From assembly GCA_036499025.1 (NCBI GenBank), contig DASYEM010000014.1, positions 1 through 20,719 on the forward strand: 20,719 bases of DNA. Direction: 5' to 3'. Numbering within the stretch: position 1 is the first letter of the stretch; each line of letters starts with the position of its first letter. The translations under genes were made by a program, and so were the position numbers. The notes below the pieces were generated by a model. The model saw nothing but the letters and a program-made list of their open reading frames with translations. It ran no database searches and had not been told where the DNA came from. Source of the DNA: Parvibaculum sp036499025 (GTDB lineage: Bacteria; Pseudomonadota; Alphaproteobacteria; Parvibaculales; Parvibaculaceae). Below, piece after piece: positions 6,077 to 13,773 of the stretch.

Positions 6077-7366
6077 TCAAGCCGTTCCGAATTTCAAAAG
6101 TTTCAGCGCCTCGAAATTCTGCACGCCGCCGCCCACGCGCTTCGTCGTGTAGAAAAGCACGTAGGGTTTCGAGCTATAGGGATCGCGCAGCACGCGCACG
6201 CCAAGCCGGTCGACGATCAGATAGCCGCGTTTGAAATCGCCGAAGGCCAGCGCCGTCGCGTCGGATGCGATGGACGGCATGTCTTCGGATTCCGTCACCG
6301 GATAGTTGAGGAGCGTCGGCGGCGTCCCGGCGGCGATGCCCGGCTGCCAGAGGTAATTGCCTTCCGCGTCCTTGAACTTGCGGATGGCGGATTGCGTCGC
6401 GCGGTTCATCACGAAGCGCGCATTGCCGCGATAACCGGCCTTCACCGAATAGATGAGGTCGATCAGAATGTCCGAGGCGTTGGATGTCGGAAACGCGCCC
6501 GCATTGCCGGTGACGAGATAGCCGAGCTTGCCATGCGCCCAGCTCGCATTGGCGACCTTGGGATAAGAGAGAAAGCCGCGCGGGCGGCGAATGCCGTCGC
6601 CGCTGACGAAGGCCGAGCCCTCCTGCTCCGCGAAAGCCGTTTGCACTTCTTCGGCGAGCCACTGGTCGATGTTGACGGCGGCGTCGTCGAGCAGCGTCGA
6701 GGTCGCGGCCGGCATCGCGTAAAGCTCCATCGCCGGAAACTCGATTTCGGAAAGCTGCGGCGCGCCGGTTTCGACGCGGCCCTCGCTTTCGCCGACCCAG
6801 CCGCTCGCCGGGCCGCTGGTCGTGAAGGGTTTCTTGTAGCTCGCCGCGCCGATCTGGCGAACGCCTGCAATGGCGCGAATGGGCGAAGCGTCGGAGACGA
6901 TGCGGTCGATCATGCGCTCCGTCTCGGCGGGCACGAGATAGCCGCCGTCGGGATCGGATTGCGCGCTCAGCGCCTTGGCTTCGAGCGTCCGCAGTTCATG
7001 CGCTTCGCCCTTGCGCACATAGAGATCGAAAGCGCGCTTGTGTTCGCGCTTTGCCGGATCGAGGCGCGTGCGCGTCTCGCCGCCGATTTCCGGCCGGGCG
7101 AAAGCCAGCGCCAAATCGTCCACCGTCTTTTTCTGCCGGTCCAGCGCGCGGTTGATGCGGTCGACCTTGTCCTCGGTCACGACATCGGCGCTGAGCTTCT
7201 TCTCGATCTCGCCGAGGCGTTCGTCGTTGGCATCCTTGAACGCCTCGAAAGCGCCCAGGAATTCGTCGAGCGCGTCGCGCACCTCATGCGACGCGGGCGC
7301 GCTTTTCACCTCAAGCGTCTTCAGCGACGCCCCGATGCGCGGGACGCCTTTATTCATTGCACTCAT
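6077..7366 (-). CDS. HK97-family major capsid protein (GTA g5-like)
   Basis: This 429-residue protein has an N-terminal scaffold-like delta region with a charged coiled coil (about residues 22-90), a linker where the prohead protease should cut, and an HK97-fold body with GGYLVPAETERMIDRIV, SPIRAIAGVRQ, GWVGESEGR and a C-terminal DPYSSKPYVLFYTTKRVGGG. The ATG at 7366 is chosen for AGGAG five nt upstream; the longer frame upstream overlaps the protease gene. Length and order agree with GTA and phage capsids. The gene lies 11 nt after the protease gene, and the two act together in head maturation. Confidence 0.93.
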   Translation of the reverse strand: MSAMNKGVPRIGASLKTLEVKSAPASHEVRDALDEFLGAFEAFKDANDERLGEIEKKLSADVVTEDKVDRINRALDRQKKTVDDLALAFARPEIGGETRTRLDPAKREHKRAFDLYVRKGEAHELRTLEAKALSAQSDPDGGYLVPAETERMIDRIVSDASPIRAIAGVRQIGAASYKKPFTTSGPASGWVGESEGRVETGAPQLSEIEFPAMELYAMPAATSTLLDDAAVNIDQWLAEEVQTAFAEQEGSAFVSGDGIRRPRGFLSYPKVANASWAHGKLGYLVTGNAGAFPTSNASDILIDLIYSVKAGYRGNARFVMNRATQSAIRKFKDAEGNYLWQPGIAAGTPPTLLNYPVTESEDMPSIASDATALAFGDFKRGYLIVDRLGVRVLRDPYSSKPYVLFYTTKRVGGGVQNFEALKLLKFGTA

Positions 7367-7377
7367 AAGTGCTCCTT

Positions 7378-7920
7378 TCAGGGTTTGAAAATCAGCGACG
7401 CGACGCGGAAGGCCCGCGCCAGTTTCGCACTCGTCTCTCGCGTCGTCGTTTTGACCGCGCTTATCCGCGCCTGGGGGAGCATCGGAAACGTCACGACCGA
7501 AATTTCCCACAAGTCGACTTCCATCAGACGCCGCAGGCCCGTCTTCTTGTCCGACTGCGCCTTGACCACGTGATAGCCGATGGAAAGCCCGTCGATGGCG
7601 CCCGCACGCATCAGGCTCAGCACCTCGCGCGCCCGGCCCACGTCGCCGAGCAACTGCCCTTGCACGAAGAGACCGCGCCCATCTTCAGCGATCTTCGTCC
7701 AGACGCCGATGGGTTCGGCCGGATCGTGCTGATAGAGCAGCTTCACGCCGCGCGCACCGCGCCGTCGCAACGTCCCGCGAAACGCGCCCGGCATCACCAT
7801 GTCGCGCCCGAGATCCTCCGCGCCGAAGAGCGACGCATAGCCCTCGAAACTCCCATCGCCGCCGACGCTCTTGAAATCGAACCGCGTCGCCTTGCGCTCG
7901 CAAATGCCCGGATCGCCCAC
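7378..7920 (-). CDS. HK97-family prohead protease (GTA g4-like)
   Basis: This 180-residue protein shows the serine protease layout of the HK97 gp4 family: FEGYASLFG near residue 26, MPGAF at 43, YQHDP with candidate catalytic His65, GLSIGYH with candidate Ser113, and WEISVVTFP with Glu139. It trims the capsid delta region. The start is a GTG at 7920 with GGAGG four nt upstream; the open frame beyond it runs into a palindromic repeat and is not coding. An ATG at 7922 in another frame is a decoy. Confidence 0.88.
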   Translation of the reverse strand: MGDPGICERKATRFDFKSVGGDGSFEGYASLFGAEDLGRDMVMPGAFRGTLRRRGARGVKLLYQHDPAEPIGVWTKIAEDGRGLFVQGQLLGDVGRAREVLSLMRAGAIDGLSIGYHVVKAQSDKKTGLRRLMEVDLWEISVVTFPMLPQARISAVKTTTRETSAKLARAFRVASLIFKP

Positions 7921-7974
7921 ATGCCCTCCAAAATAAAAAAGACACCGCGTTCGCCCCGGTGCCTGACCTCTAAG

Positions 7975-8099
7975 CCCTCCCCCCTTGAGGGGGAGGGTTG
8001 GGTGGGGGGTGCAACTGCGCAAAGATTCTCTTGAAGCAAACCCCTCACCCTCCCATTGCTTCGCAACGGGTCCCTCCCTCTCCCTCAAGGGGAGAGGGG
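7975..8099. repeat. Palindromic intergenic repeat R3 (CCCTCCCCC type)
   Basis: A CCCTCCCC/GGGGAGGG hairpin (7975-7997) and a second CCTCTCCC/GGGAGAGG hairpin (about 8076-8099) face each other, with GGTTGGGTGGGGGGT and ACCCCTCACCCTCCC between them as inner pairing arms. It fills the gap between the g3.5-like gene and the prohead protease gene and resembles R1 and R2. Confidence 0.85.
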
Positions 8100-8118
8100 A
8101 AAGTAAGCGCCGCTCGCT

Positions 8119-8382
8119 CTACCTCTTCCCCGCAATCACCCGGTCGAGCTTCTCCTCGATCCGCGCCAATGACGCCCGCATCGCGTTCGACTGTTCCTCC
8201 AACCGCGCCGTGCGCTCCACCACTTCGTCCGTCCGCGCCGAGCGCAATTCCAGCGCCGAAAGCCGTTCCGCCGCCGCGCCTGACCACATCAACGCCGTGC
8301 CGGTCTGGATCAGGATCGTCACAACCAGCGCGACCGGCACATGGCGGTCGAGCCGCCAGCTGGTGTTTTCGCCGAGTTTCAT
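8119..8382 (-). CDS. GTA g3.5-like small membrane/coiled-coil protein
   Basis: This 87-residue protein has one hydrophobic segment (residues about 15-34, PVALVVTILIQTGTALMW) followed by a heptad-like coiled coil rich in Arg, Glu and Leu to the end. A protein of this build sits between portal and protease in Rhodobacter-type GTA clusters (g3.5). Its role is not well known to me; a membrane-anchored helper for head assembly is possible. It is flanked on both sides by palindromic repeats. Confidence 0.75.
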   Translation of the reverse strand: MKLGENTSWRLDRHVPVALVVTILIQTGTALMWSGAAAERLSALELRSARTDEVVERTARLEEQSNAMRASLARIEEKLDRVIAGKR

Positions 8383-8394
8383 GGATACCTCACG

Positions 8395-8515
8395 GGCCTC
8401 GTCCTTCGAGACGGCGCGTTCCGCGCCTCCTCAGGATGAGGAGAGATTCAGAGATCAAAAAACAACCCTCACCCTGAGGAGCGAACCAAAGGTTCGCGTC
8501 TCGAAGGGCGAGGCC
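8395..8515. repeat. Palindromic intergenic repeat R4 (CTCATCCTGAGGAG type)
   Basis: The outer arms 8395-8413 (GGCCTCGTCCTTCGAGACG) and 8497-8515 are reverse complements at 18 of 19 positions. Inner arms CCTCCTCAGGATGAGGAG and CCCTCACCCTGAGGAGCG add further pairing. It fills the gap between portal and g3.5-like genes. Elements with this core are widespread in alphaproteobacterial chromosomes and differ in sequence from R1-R3. Confidence 0.88.
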
Positions 8516-8521
8516 CCAGCG

Positions 8522-9736
8522 CTAATCTTGCGCGCCATCCCCATATCCCACCGCCGCGCGCTTCTCCTCGTCGGTCAGAAAATCCGCGCGTCCCACCCGC
8601 GCCCACAGCGCCTCGCGTTCGCTCGACAGCGCTTCGACCCCGTCGAGATCGAAACCCAGCCGCAAGCCTTCGCCATAGCGCGGCCCCAGCCAGCGCGTCA
8701 GCGCGCGGCCCGTGCGGTTTGCGAGCGGCAATACCGTCTGACGCCAGAAACTCCGGTTCGCCTCCGCGTAATTCGCAAACGTGTTGTCGCCCGGAATGCC
8801 GAGCAGCATCGGCGGCACGCCGAAGGCGAGCGCGATGTCGCGGGCTGCGGCGCGTTTGGCTTCGATGAAATCCATGTCTTTCGGCGTCAATCCCATCGCC
8901 GTCCAGTCGAGCCCGCCTTCGAGCAGCAGCGGACGGCCTGCATTCGCCGCACCCTGATAATTGTCGGTTAGTTCGCGCTTCAGCCGCTCGAACTGATCCT
9001 CGCTCAAATTCGATGCGCCATCCGCGCCCTTATAGACCAGCGCGCCGGAGGGCCGCGCCGCGTTGTCGAGCAGCGCCTTGTTCCATTGTCCCGCAGCATT
9101 GTGAATATCGACGGCGAAGGCGGCGGCTTCCAGCGGGCTCAGTCCATAATGATCGTCGGTCGGATGAAACATCTTCATATGCAGGATCGGCGTCTCGCCC
9201 CGCGCCGGATCGTAAGCGAAAGACACCGTGCGCCCATCCACCGCGTAATCGTAAGCCTCCGGCCAACCTGACCGCCCCGGCACAACTTTCATCCGGTCGG
9301 GTCGCAGCGCGTAGATCTCGCGCGGAACGCCGTCGAGCTCGACCAACTCGATGTAAGCATTGCCCGCCACTTCGAGATAGCCGTACCAGCTCTCGAAGAG
9401 GTCCGCCCCGCTTTCATGCGGGTTCGGGCGTTCAAGCAGTTTCAGCAACGGATGCTCGCTCAGTTCGCGCGGTCCATCATAAAGCAGCCAGGGCAGGCTT
9501 GCGGCAGCTTCCGCGATCATGCGCACGCAACGATAGGCGACCGGATTTCGCTCGAAACTTTCGCGCGACAGCGCCGCATAATCGCGCGGCGTCCAGACGG
9601 CGCGGCCCTGCAATTGCAGCGCCACCAGCGGCCCGGTGCGGCTCGCCTTTTCCTCGCGGCTTTGCGGCACCCGCGGATCGTTGCGCATCAGCCGCGCGAG
9701 CTTCGCCCAAGGGCCTGCGATCATGTCGGTGGGCAT
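8522..9736 (-). CDS. Phage portal protein, HK97 family (GTA g3-like)
   Basis: This 404-residue protein forms the dodecameric DNA gate at the head vertex. Landmarks are RNPVAYRCVRMIAEAAASLPW near the start, ERPNP, a central GNAYIEL and LRPDRMKV, HPTDDHYGLSPLEAA, then FGVPPMLLGIPGDNTFANYAEANRSFW-like C-terminal core, all typical of HK97 portals. The ATG at 9736 is chosen for the GGAG about 10 nt upstream; a GTG at 9754 and an ATG at 9724 are in frame but less supported. It is separated from the large terminase gene by a repeat. Confidence 0.92.
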   Translation of the reverse strand: MPTDMIAGPWAKLARLMRNDPRVPQSREEKASRTGPLVALQLQGRAVWTPRDYAALSRESFERNPVAYRCVRMIAEAAASLPWLLYDGPRELSEHPLLKLLERPNPHESGADLFESWYGYLEVAGNAYIELVELDGVPREIYALRPDRMKVVPGRSGWPEAYDYAVDGRTVSFAYDPARGETPILHMKMFHPTDDHYGLSPLEAAAFAVDIHNAAGQWNKALLDNAARPSGALVYKGADGASNLSEDQFERLKRELTDNYQGAANAGRPLLLEGGLDWTAMGLTPKDMDFIEAKRAAARDIALAFGVPPMLLGIPGDNTFANYAEANRSFWRQTVLPLANRTGRALTRWLGPRYGEGLRLGFDLDGVEALSSEREALWARVGRADFLTDEEKRAAVGYGDGAQD

Positions 9737-9761
9737 TGAAATGACTCTCCTCACACTCTGC

Positions 9762-9845
9762 TGTCACCCCGGGCTCGTCCCGGGGTCCAGGAACGGCAAG
9801 AACGGAGCAAGCGGCCTGGATCCCGGCACAAGGCCGGGATGACAA
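9762..9845. repeat. Palindromic intergenic repeat R5 (TGTCACCCCGG type)
   Basis: Outer arms TGTCA-CCCCGG and CCGGGA-TGACA frame two hairpins, CCCCGGG-CTCGT-CCCGGGG (9767-9785) and TCCCGG-CACAAGG-CCGGGA, joined by CCAGG/CCTGG arms. It occupies the gap between large terminase and portal genes. The half-site recurs as R7 at 13056-13084, and R6 at 11650-11742 has the same two-hairpin plan. Confidence 0.88.
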
Positions 9846-9862
9846 TTATTGTTTGTAGAACG

Positions 9863-11209
9863 TCACAGCCTTCTCACCTTCGGCGCGCCCGCCTCGCGGT
9901 CGAGCATCAGATCAGTCAGCGCCCAGACCAGCGCATCAAGCCGGTCGGGGCTCTTGCCCGAGCCCGGCACGAAATCGCACATCTGATCCTCAAGCCGCGC
10001 CAGCGCGCCGACATGGCTTACAAATCCGTGCTCATAGAGAGCCGCCACCGGCTCGGCTCGTACGCGCTTGCCGCGCGTCGCCCGCACCAGCTTCAGCGGC
10101 GCCGTCGGCATCACCTGCCGCATGATGGTCGAAACCATTTCGCCGCCCTGGTTGCTCTCGGCAACGATCCTGTCCGCCTCGTGATCGCGAAACGCTTTAG
10201 CGGCGCGGCTCGCCCAGGTCAGCGGCGTCAACCCGCCCATCGAGCGGTCGTCCAGCACATAGGCGCGGCCGTCATCGGCGATGCCCGCCACCACGATGCC
10301 GCATTCGTCCGCATTGGGTCCGCTCGTCGCCGGCGGATCGACCGCGACGACGATGCGCACAAGCTCCGGCGCCTTGCGCACCCGCGCCTTGTCGATGGTC
10401 TCGCGCGACCAGAGCGCATCCGGGTTGTCCTCGATCAGCTCGGCGTCCAGCTCCTGCCGCCCGAGCCGCGTGCCCTCGTAGCGCGCGATCACCGAGCGGA
10501 AAAACGCGTCGGCCAGATTGGCGCGGTTGGCGTAAGTGCTCGCTCGCGTCACCGCGCATCGCTCGTCGGCGAGCAATCGTTTCAAGATTGGCGCGGGGCG
10601 CGGCGTCGTCGTCACGACCTGACGCGGATGCGCACCGAGCCGCAATCCGAATTGCAGCATGTCCCATGCCGCCTCCGCATAACGCCACTTGCCGACTTCA
10701 TCCGCCCAGGCCGCGTCGAATTGCGGGCCGCGCAAGCTTTCAGGCTCCGACGCGGAGAAAGCCTGCGCCACGGCGCCGTTCGGCCAGAGCAATCTCTTGC
10801 GCGAAGCCTCATAGCGCGGGCGCGAACCTCCCAGTCCGCAAAGCCCGGACGGCCCGTCGATCATCACCTCGCGCACGTCGCCCAGCGTCTCGCCGATCAG
10901 CGCGATGCGCCCCGCCTCGCCGCGCTCGACGAGTCCGCGTATCCATTCCGCGCCCGAGCGTGTCTTGCCCGCGCCGCGTCCGCCCAGCACCAGCCATGTC
11001 GTCCAGTCGCCGCCCGGCGCGATCTGGTCGGGCCGCGCCCAGAAGGGCCAGTCGTCAAGAAGCCATGCCGTCTCCGGCGGCGTCAGGCTGGCCAGAAACG
11101 CCGCCCTCGCCACTTCCGGCAGAGAGGCGAGCGAGGCGGCGCTCAAGCTCGGCGCGGAGGCCGGCATCGTCCGCCGGTTTGCCTGAGCGTTTTGTTTTTC
11201 CGTCGGCAC
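9863..11209 (-). CDS. Terminase large subunit / DNA-packaging ATPase-nuclease (GTA g2-like)
   Basis: This 448-residue protein drives DNA into proheads. The Walker A motif GGRGAGKTR lies at residues 76-84, a Walker B-like AAWADE ends at Glu171, the coupling motif TTTPRP is at 200-205, and the C-terminal nuclease domain shows VVAVDPP (Asp291) and RLDALVWAL (Asp425), all intact. It resembles the GTA terminase family, which starts with an 'AAFLASLTP' helix and WPFWARPDQ. The start is a GTG at 11209 with AGGA five nt upstream; an ATG at 11167 is the alternative. The gene overlaps the small terminase gene by 155 nt, more than any other pair here. Confidence 0.93.
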   Translation of the reverse strand: MPTEKQNAQANRRTMPASAPSLSAASLASLPEVARAAFLASLTPPETAWLLDDWPFWARPDQIAPGGDWTTWLVLGGRGAGKTRSGAEWIRGLVERGEAGRIALIGETLGDVREVMIDGPSGLCGLGGSRPRYEASRKRLLWPNGAVAQAFSASEPESLRGPQFDAAWADEVGKWRYAEAAWDMLQFGLRLGAHPRQVVTTTPRPAPILKRLLADERCAVTRASTYANRANLADAFFRSVIARYEGTRLGRQELDAELIEDNPDALWSRETIDKARVRKAPELVRIVVAVDPPATSGPNADECGIVVAGIADDGRAYVLDDRSMGGLTPLTWASRAAKAFRDHEADRIVAESNQGGEMVSTIMRQVMPTAPLKLVRATRGKRVRAEPVAALYEHGFVSHVGALARLEDQMCDFVPGSGKSPDRLDALVWALTDLMLDREAGAPKVRRL

Positions 11210-11624
11210 TCTTTTCCTGCTCCGGCCTCTTGATGAGCTTCAGCTTGTCGAGCGAGCGTGTCAGCGATGCGAGCCTGCGCACCGTCTTCTCGCGCTCGGC
11301 GTCGTCCTTGCTGTCGGTCTTTTCCTCGATGTCGGCGATTTCGCTGGCGATGATCCGGCGAAGGCGCAGCCCGAGTTGCCTTGGCGTCGCAATGTCCCCG
11401 CGGTCATCCGCCTTCGGCTGAGCCGGCATCGCCGGCGGCTTGCCGATTTTTCCGTTGCGCAGCCGCCAGCCCTGCAACTGCGCCAGCATCGCAATCGCCT
11501 GCTTGGTGGTTCCGTATTCGGCGGCGATCTCCGCCACCTCCCGGTCTCCGAGATAGGCTTTCCTGATCTTCTGAAGCCGTTTCGGATCGGCGGCGAGCGC
11601 GTCGGTTTTTCTTATTCTGTTCAT
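11055..11624 (-). CDS. Terminase small subunit-like protein (GTA g1-like)
   Basis: This 189-residue protein is the first gene of the cluster and has a helix-turn-helix region near residues 28-48 (GDREVAEIAAEYGTTKQAIA), as expected for a DNA-binding small terminase. A long charged helical region (about 85-135) could mediate oligomerisation. The ATG at 11624 has GGGAGAG upstream. The last 50 or so codons overlap the large terminase gene in another frame, and the extreme C-terminus (GSGEGGVSGQPDAAGDG) looks like read-through of overlapped sequence rather than a conserved domain. Identification rests on position, size and the HTH region. Confidence 0.7.
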   Translation of the reverse strand: MNRIRKTDALAADPKRLQKIRKAYLGDREVAEIAAEYGTTKQAIAMLAQLQGWRLRNGKIGKPPAMPAQPKADDRGDIATPRQLGLRLRRIIASEIADIEEKTDSKDDAEREKTVRRLASLTRSLDKLKLIKRPEQEKSADGKTKRSGKPADDAGLRAELERRLARLSAGSGEGGVSGQPDAAGDGMAS

Positions 11625-11649
11625 GGGCTCAATCTCTCCCCTTTTTATT

Positions 11650-11742
11650 CGTCATGGCCGGGCTTGACCCGGCCATCCACGTCTTTCCTTTCTGATCCAG
11701 AGCAGGAAGACGTGGATGCGCGGATCAAGTCCGCGCATGACG
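11650..11742. repeat. Palindromic intergenic repeat R6
   Basis: Outer arms CGTCATG (11650-11656) and CATGACG (11736-11742) frame hairpins GGCCGGG-CTTGA-CCCGGCC and GCGCGGA-TCAAG-TCCGCGC, with GACGTGGAT arms between. It lies just upstream of the first GTA gene, between it and the divergent MscS gene. It could act as a transcription boundary. No confident promoter is visible for the GTA cluster in the remaining 120 bp up to 11866. Confidence 0.88.
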
Positions 11743-11866
11743 GAAGTGGAAAATTGAATGTGACGCGCAATTCCCGACATGGACCTTAAGTGGGGTTGGA
11801 GCGTTACGCTGTTAAGCGGGGAAATCTCGGCTATTCACCAAATCCGAAAAGCGCTTCGAAAGATCA

Positions 11867-12979
11867 ATGCGAAATCCTGAACTGCTCAGCCTGCTCAGCA
11901 CCTGGCGCACACTGATCCTCATCTATCTGCCGCCACCGTTTTTCGGCATCGTGCTGATGGCGCTGGCCACAGTGCTGGCGCTTGGCTTCCACCGCGCGCT
12001 CATCCGTCTGACGCGGCGCTTGCTCGGCACGCGCTATCCCTTCGTTCTGTCGTTGATCGCGCGAACGCGCGCCGTCAGCCGCCTCGCTCTGGTCGTCTTC
12101 GCGCTCGGCCTCGTGTTGCCCGTTTCGGATTTCAGCGACGAAGGCGTCGCCCATGTCGGCAAAATGCTGCTGGTCGCCTTCATCGTTCTGATCGGTTGGA
12201 CGGCGGTGATCGCCAGCGAGCTCGCCTCGACGGTCTATCTCGCGCGCTTCCAGATCGACGTCGAAGACAATCTCCTCGCGCGCAAGCATGTGACGCAGAC
12301 CAATATCCTGAAGCGCGCGCTCGAAACGCTGATCGTCATCGTCACCGTCGCCACGGCGCTGATGACGTTCGACAGCGTCCGCCAATATGGCGTCAGCCTC
12401 TTCGCCTCGGCCGGCGCGGCGGGCCTCATCGTCGGCCTCGCGGCCCGTCCGCTCTTTGCCAATCTCATCGCGGGCGTCCAGATCGCGGTGACGCAGCCGA
12501 TCCGTGTCGACGATGCCGTCATCGTCGAGGGCGAATGGGGCCGCGTCGAAGAAATCACCAGCACCTATGTCGTCATCAAGATATGGGACTGGCGGCGGCT
12601 CATCGTGCCGCTCTCTTATTTCCTCGAAAGCCCCTTCCAGAACTGGACGCGCCAGAGCGCCTCGCTCATCGGTTCGGTCTATCTCTACCTCGATTACCGC
12701 GCGCCCGTCGGCCTCCTACGCGAGAAACTCACCGAATTCGCCAAGGCGTCGAAGCTCTGGGACGGCGATGTCGTCAATCTTCAGGTCTCGGACGCCAAGA
12801 ACAACACGATCGAAATCCGCGCGCTCGTCAGCGCGGCAAATTCCGGCAAGGCGTGGGATTTGCGCTGCGAGATGCGCGAGAAGCTGATCGACTTTCTGCA
12901 AGCCGAGCATCCCGATGCGCTGCCCGTGCAGCGGGCCGCCGTGGAGAAGGATGCAATTCCAGAGATGGATCGAAGATAG
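11867..12979 (+). CDS. MscS-family mechanosensitive ion channel
   Basis: This 370-residue inner-membrane protein releases solutes on hypo-osmotic shock. It has about five hydrophobic segments, ending with the pore helix GAAGLIVGLAARPLFANLIAG (Gly/Ala packing as in MscS TM3), followed directly by the MscS beta domain with RVDDAVIVEGEWGRVEEI and WDWRRLIVPLSYFLE, then a C-terminal alpha/beta domain. It starts with ATG, with only a weak AAGA-type upstream site. It is larger than E. coli MscS (286 residues) because of extra N-terminal membrane segments. It stands alone, divergent from the GTA cluster and convergent with the YcgN gene. Confidence 0.92.
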   Translation: MRNPELLSLLSTWRTLILIYLPPPFFGIVLMALATVLALGFHRALIRLTRRLLGTRYPFVLSLIARTRAVSRLALVVFALGLVLPVSDFSDEGVAHVGKMLLVAFIVLIGWTAVIASELASTVYLARFQIDVEDNLLARKHVTQTNILKRALETLIVIVTVATALMTFDSVRQYGVSLFASAGAAGLIVGLAARPLFANLIAGVQIAVTQPIRVDDAVIVEGEWGRVEEITSTYVVIKIWDWRRLIVPLSYFLESPFQNWTRQSASLIGSVYLYLDYRAPVGLLREKLTEFAKASKLWDGDVVNLQVSDAKNNTIEIRALVSAANSGKAWDLRCEMREKLIDFLQAEHPDALPVQRAAVEKDAIPEMDRR

Positions 12980-13055
12980 GAAAGCAGCGGTGCGCTGCCA
13001 ACTGGGGATATCTCGCACGTTTCAGAAATGTCTTCGCGCTTCGACAAATCGCCAA

Positions 13056-13084
13056 TGTCACCCCGGCCTTGTGCCGGGGTGACA
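13056..13084. repeat. Hairpin repeat R7, possible bidirectional terminator
   Basis: TGTCACCCCGGC and GCCGGGGTGACA form a perfect 12-bp stem around CTTGT. It sits in the 143-bp gap between the convergent MscS and YcgN genes, a usual place for a bidirectional terminator, but no U-run follows. The sequence is a half-copy of R5, so it is first of all a dispersed repeat. Confidence 0.8.
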
Positions 13085-13122
13085 CTGAAATTTTGGAAAT
13101 GCCTCAACCGATTTCCGGCAGC

Positions 13123-13578
13123 CTAATCCGCCACCAGCTTCGGCCACTCGACGATGTGATCGCAAATATCCTCGAAGTCGATCTTGTCTTCCGAGATCAC
13201 GCGTCCGCGCACCGACATGCCGGCGCGCGCCACGCTTTCCGTCTCGCCCGAGACCAGCGGGTGCCATGAGGGCAGGTCCTTGCCCTCCGCCACCAGCCGG
13301 TAGGCGCAAGACGGCGGCATCCAGTTCACTTCCTCGATCACCTTCGGCGTCAGATGCACGCAATCCGGCACGCGCTTGGTGCGGTTCTTGTAATCGGTGC
13401 AGCGGCAGGTCTTGCCGTCGAGCAGCTTGCAGACCGCCTCGGTAAACGAGATTTCCAGCGTGTCCTCGTCTTCCAGTTTGACGAGGCAGCATTTGGCACA
13501 GCCGTCGCAGAGCGATTCCCACTCCGCGCGGTTCATTTCCCTAAGCGTCTTGCGCTTCCAGAAAGGTTCGCGTTCCAT
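13123..13578 (-). CDS. YcgN-family cysteine cluster protein (UPF0260/YkgJ-like)
   Basis: This 151-residue protein carries the family hallmark CDGCAKCC (Cys24, 27, 30, 31), then Cys50, CRC (58, 60) and Cys73, a set that could bind a metal or an iron-sulfur cluster. MERE-FW--KTL at the start and CAYRLVAEGKDLPSWHPLVSG in the middle match UPF0260 proteins, which are widespread in alpha- and gammaproteobacteria. The biochemical role is not settled to my knowledge. The frame is open far upstream across the penicillin-binding protein gene, but that part is a shadow; the ATG at 13578 matches the family start. No strong ribosome binding site is seen. Confidence 0.9.
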   Translation of the reverse strand: MEREPFWKRKTLREMNRAEWESLCDGCAKCCLVKLEDEDTLEISFTEAVCKLLDGKTCRCTDYKNRTKRVPDCVHLTPKVIEEVNWMPPSCAYRLVAEGKDLPSWHPLVSGETESVARAGMSVRGRVISEDKIDFEDICDHIVEWPKLVAD

Positions 13579-13773
13579 GAGCGCACAGAAACCCGGTTCC
13601 CCGGCGGCGGTCAAGTGCCGTGCTTTATTGGAACACAATTGAACGAAGCGCGACCCAAATCCCGCCCCAATCCCGGCACAAAGCACCGGAATACTTGACC
13701 TTGGCTCCATCCGCGCCCGGCATGGGGCTTGCCTGTATGATGGGGCGCAGAACGCGGGTTGGGGAAGTTTACC

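Noticed and set aside
1..11624. Recent active prophage
   Set aside because: No integrase, repressor, replication genes or att repeats are visible, the gene order is GTA-like and host-type repeats fill the gaps. The part left of the window was not seen, so this remains a judgement.
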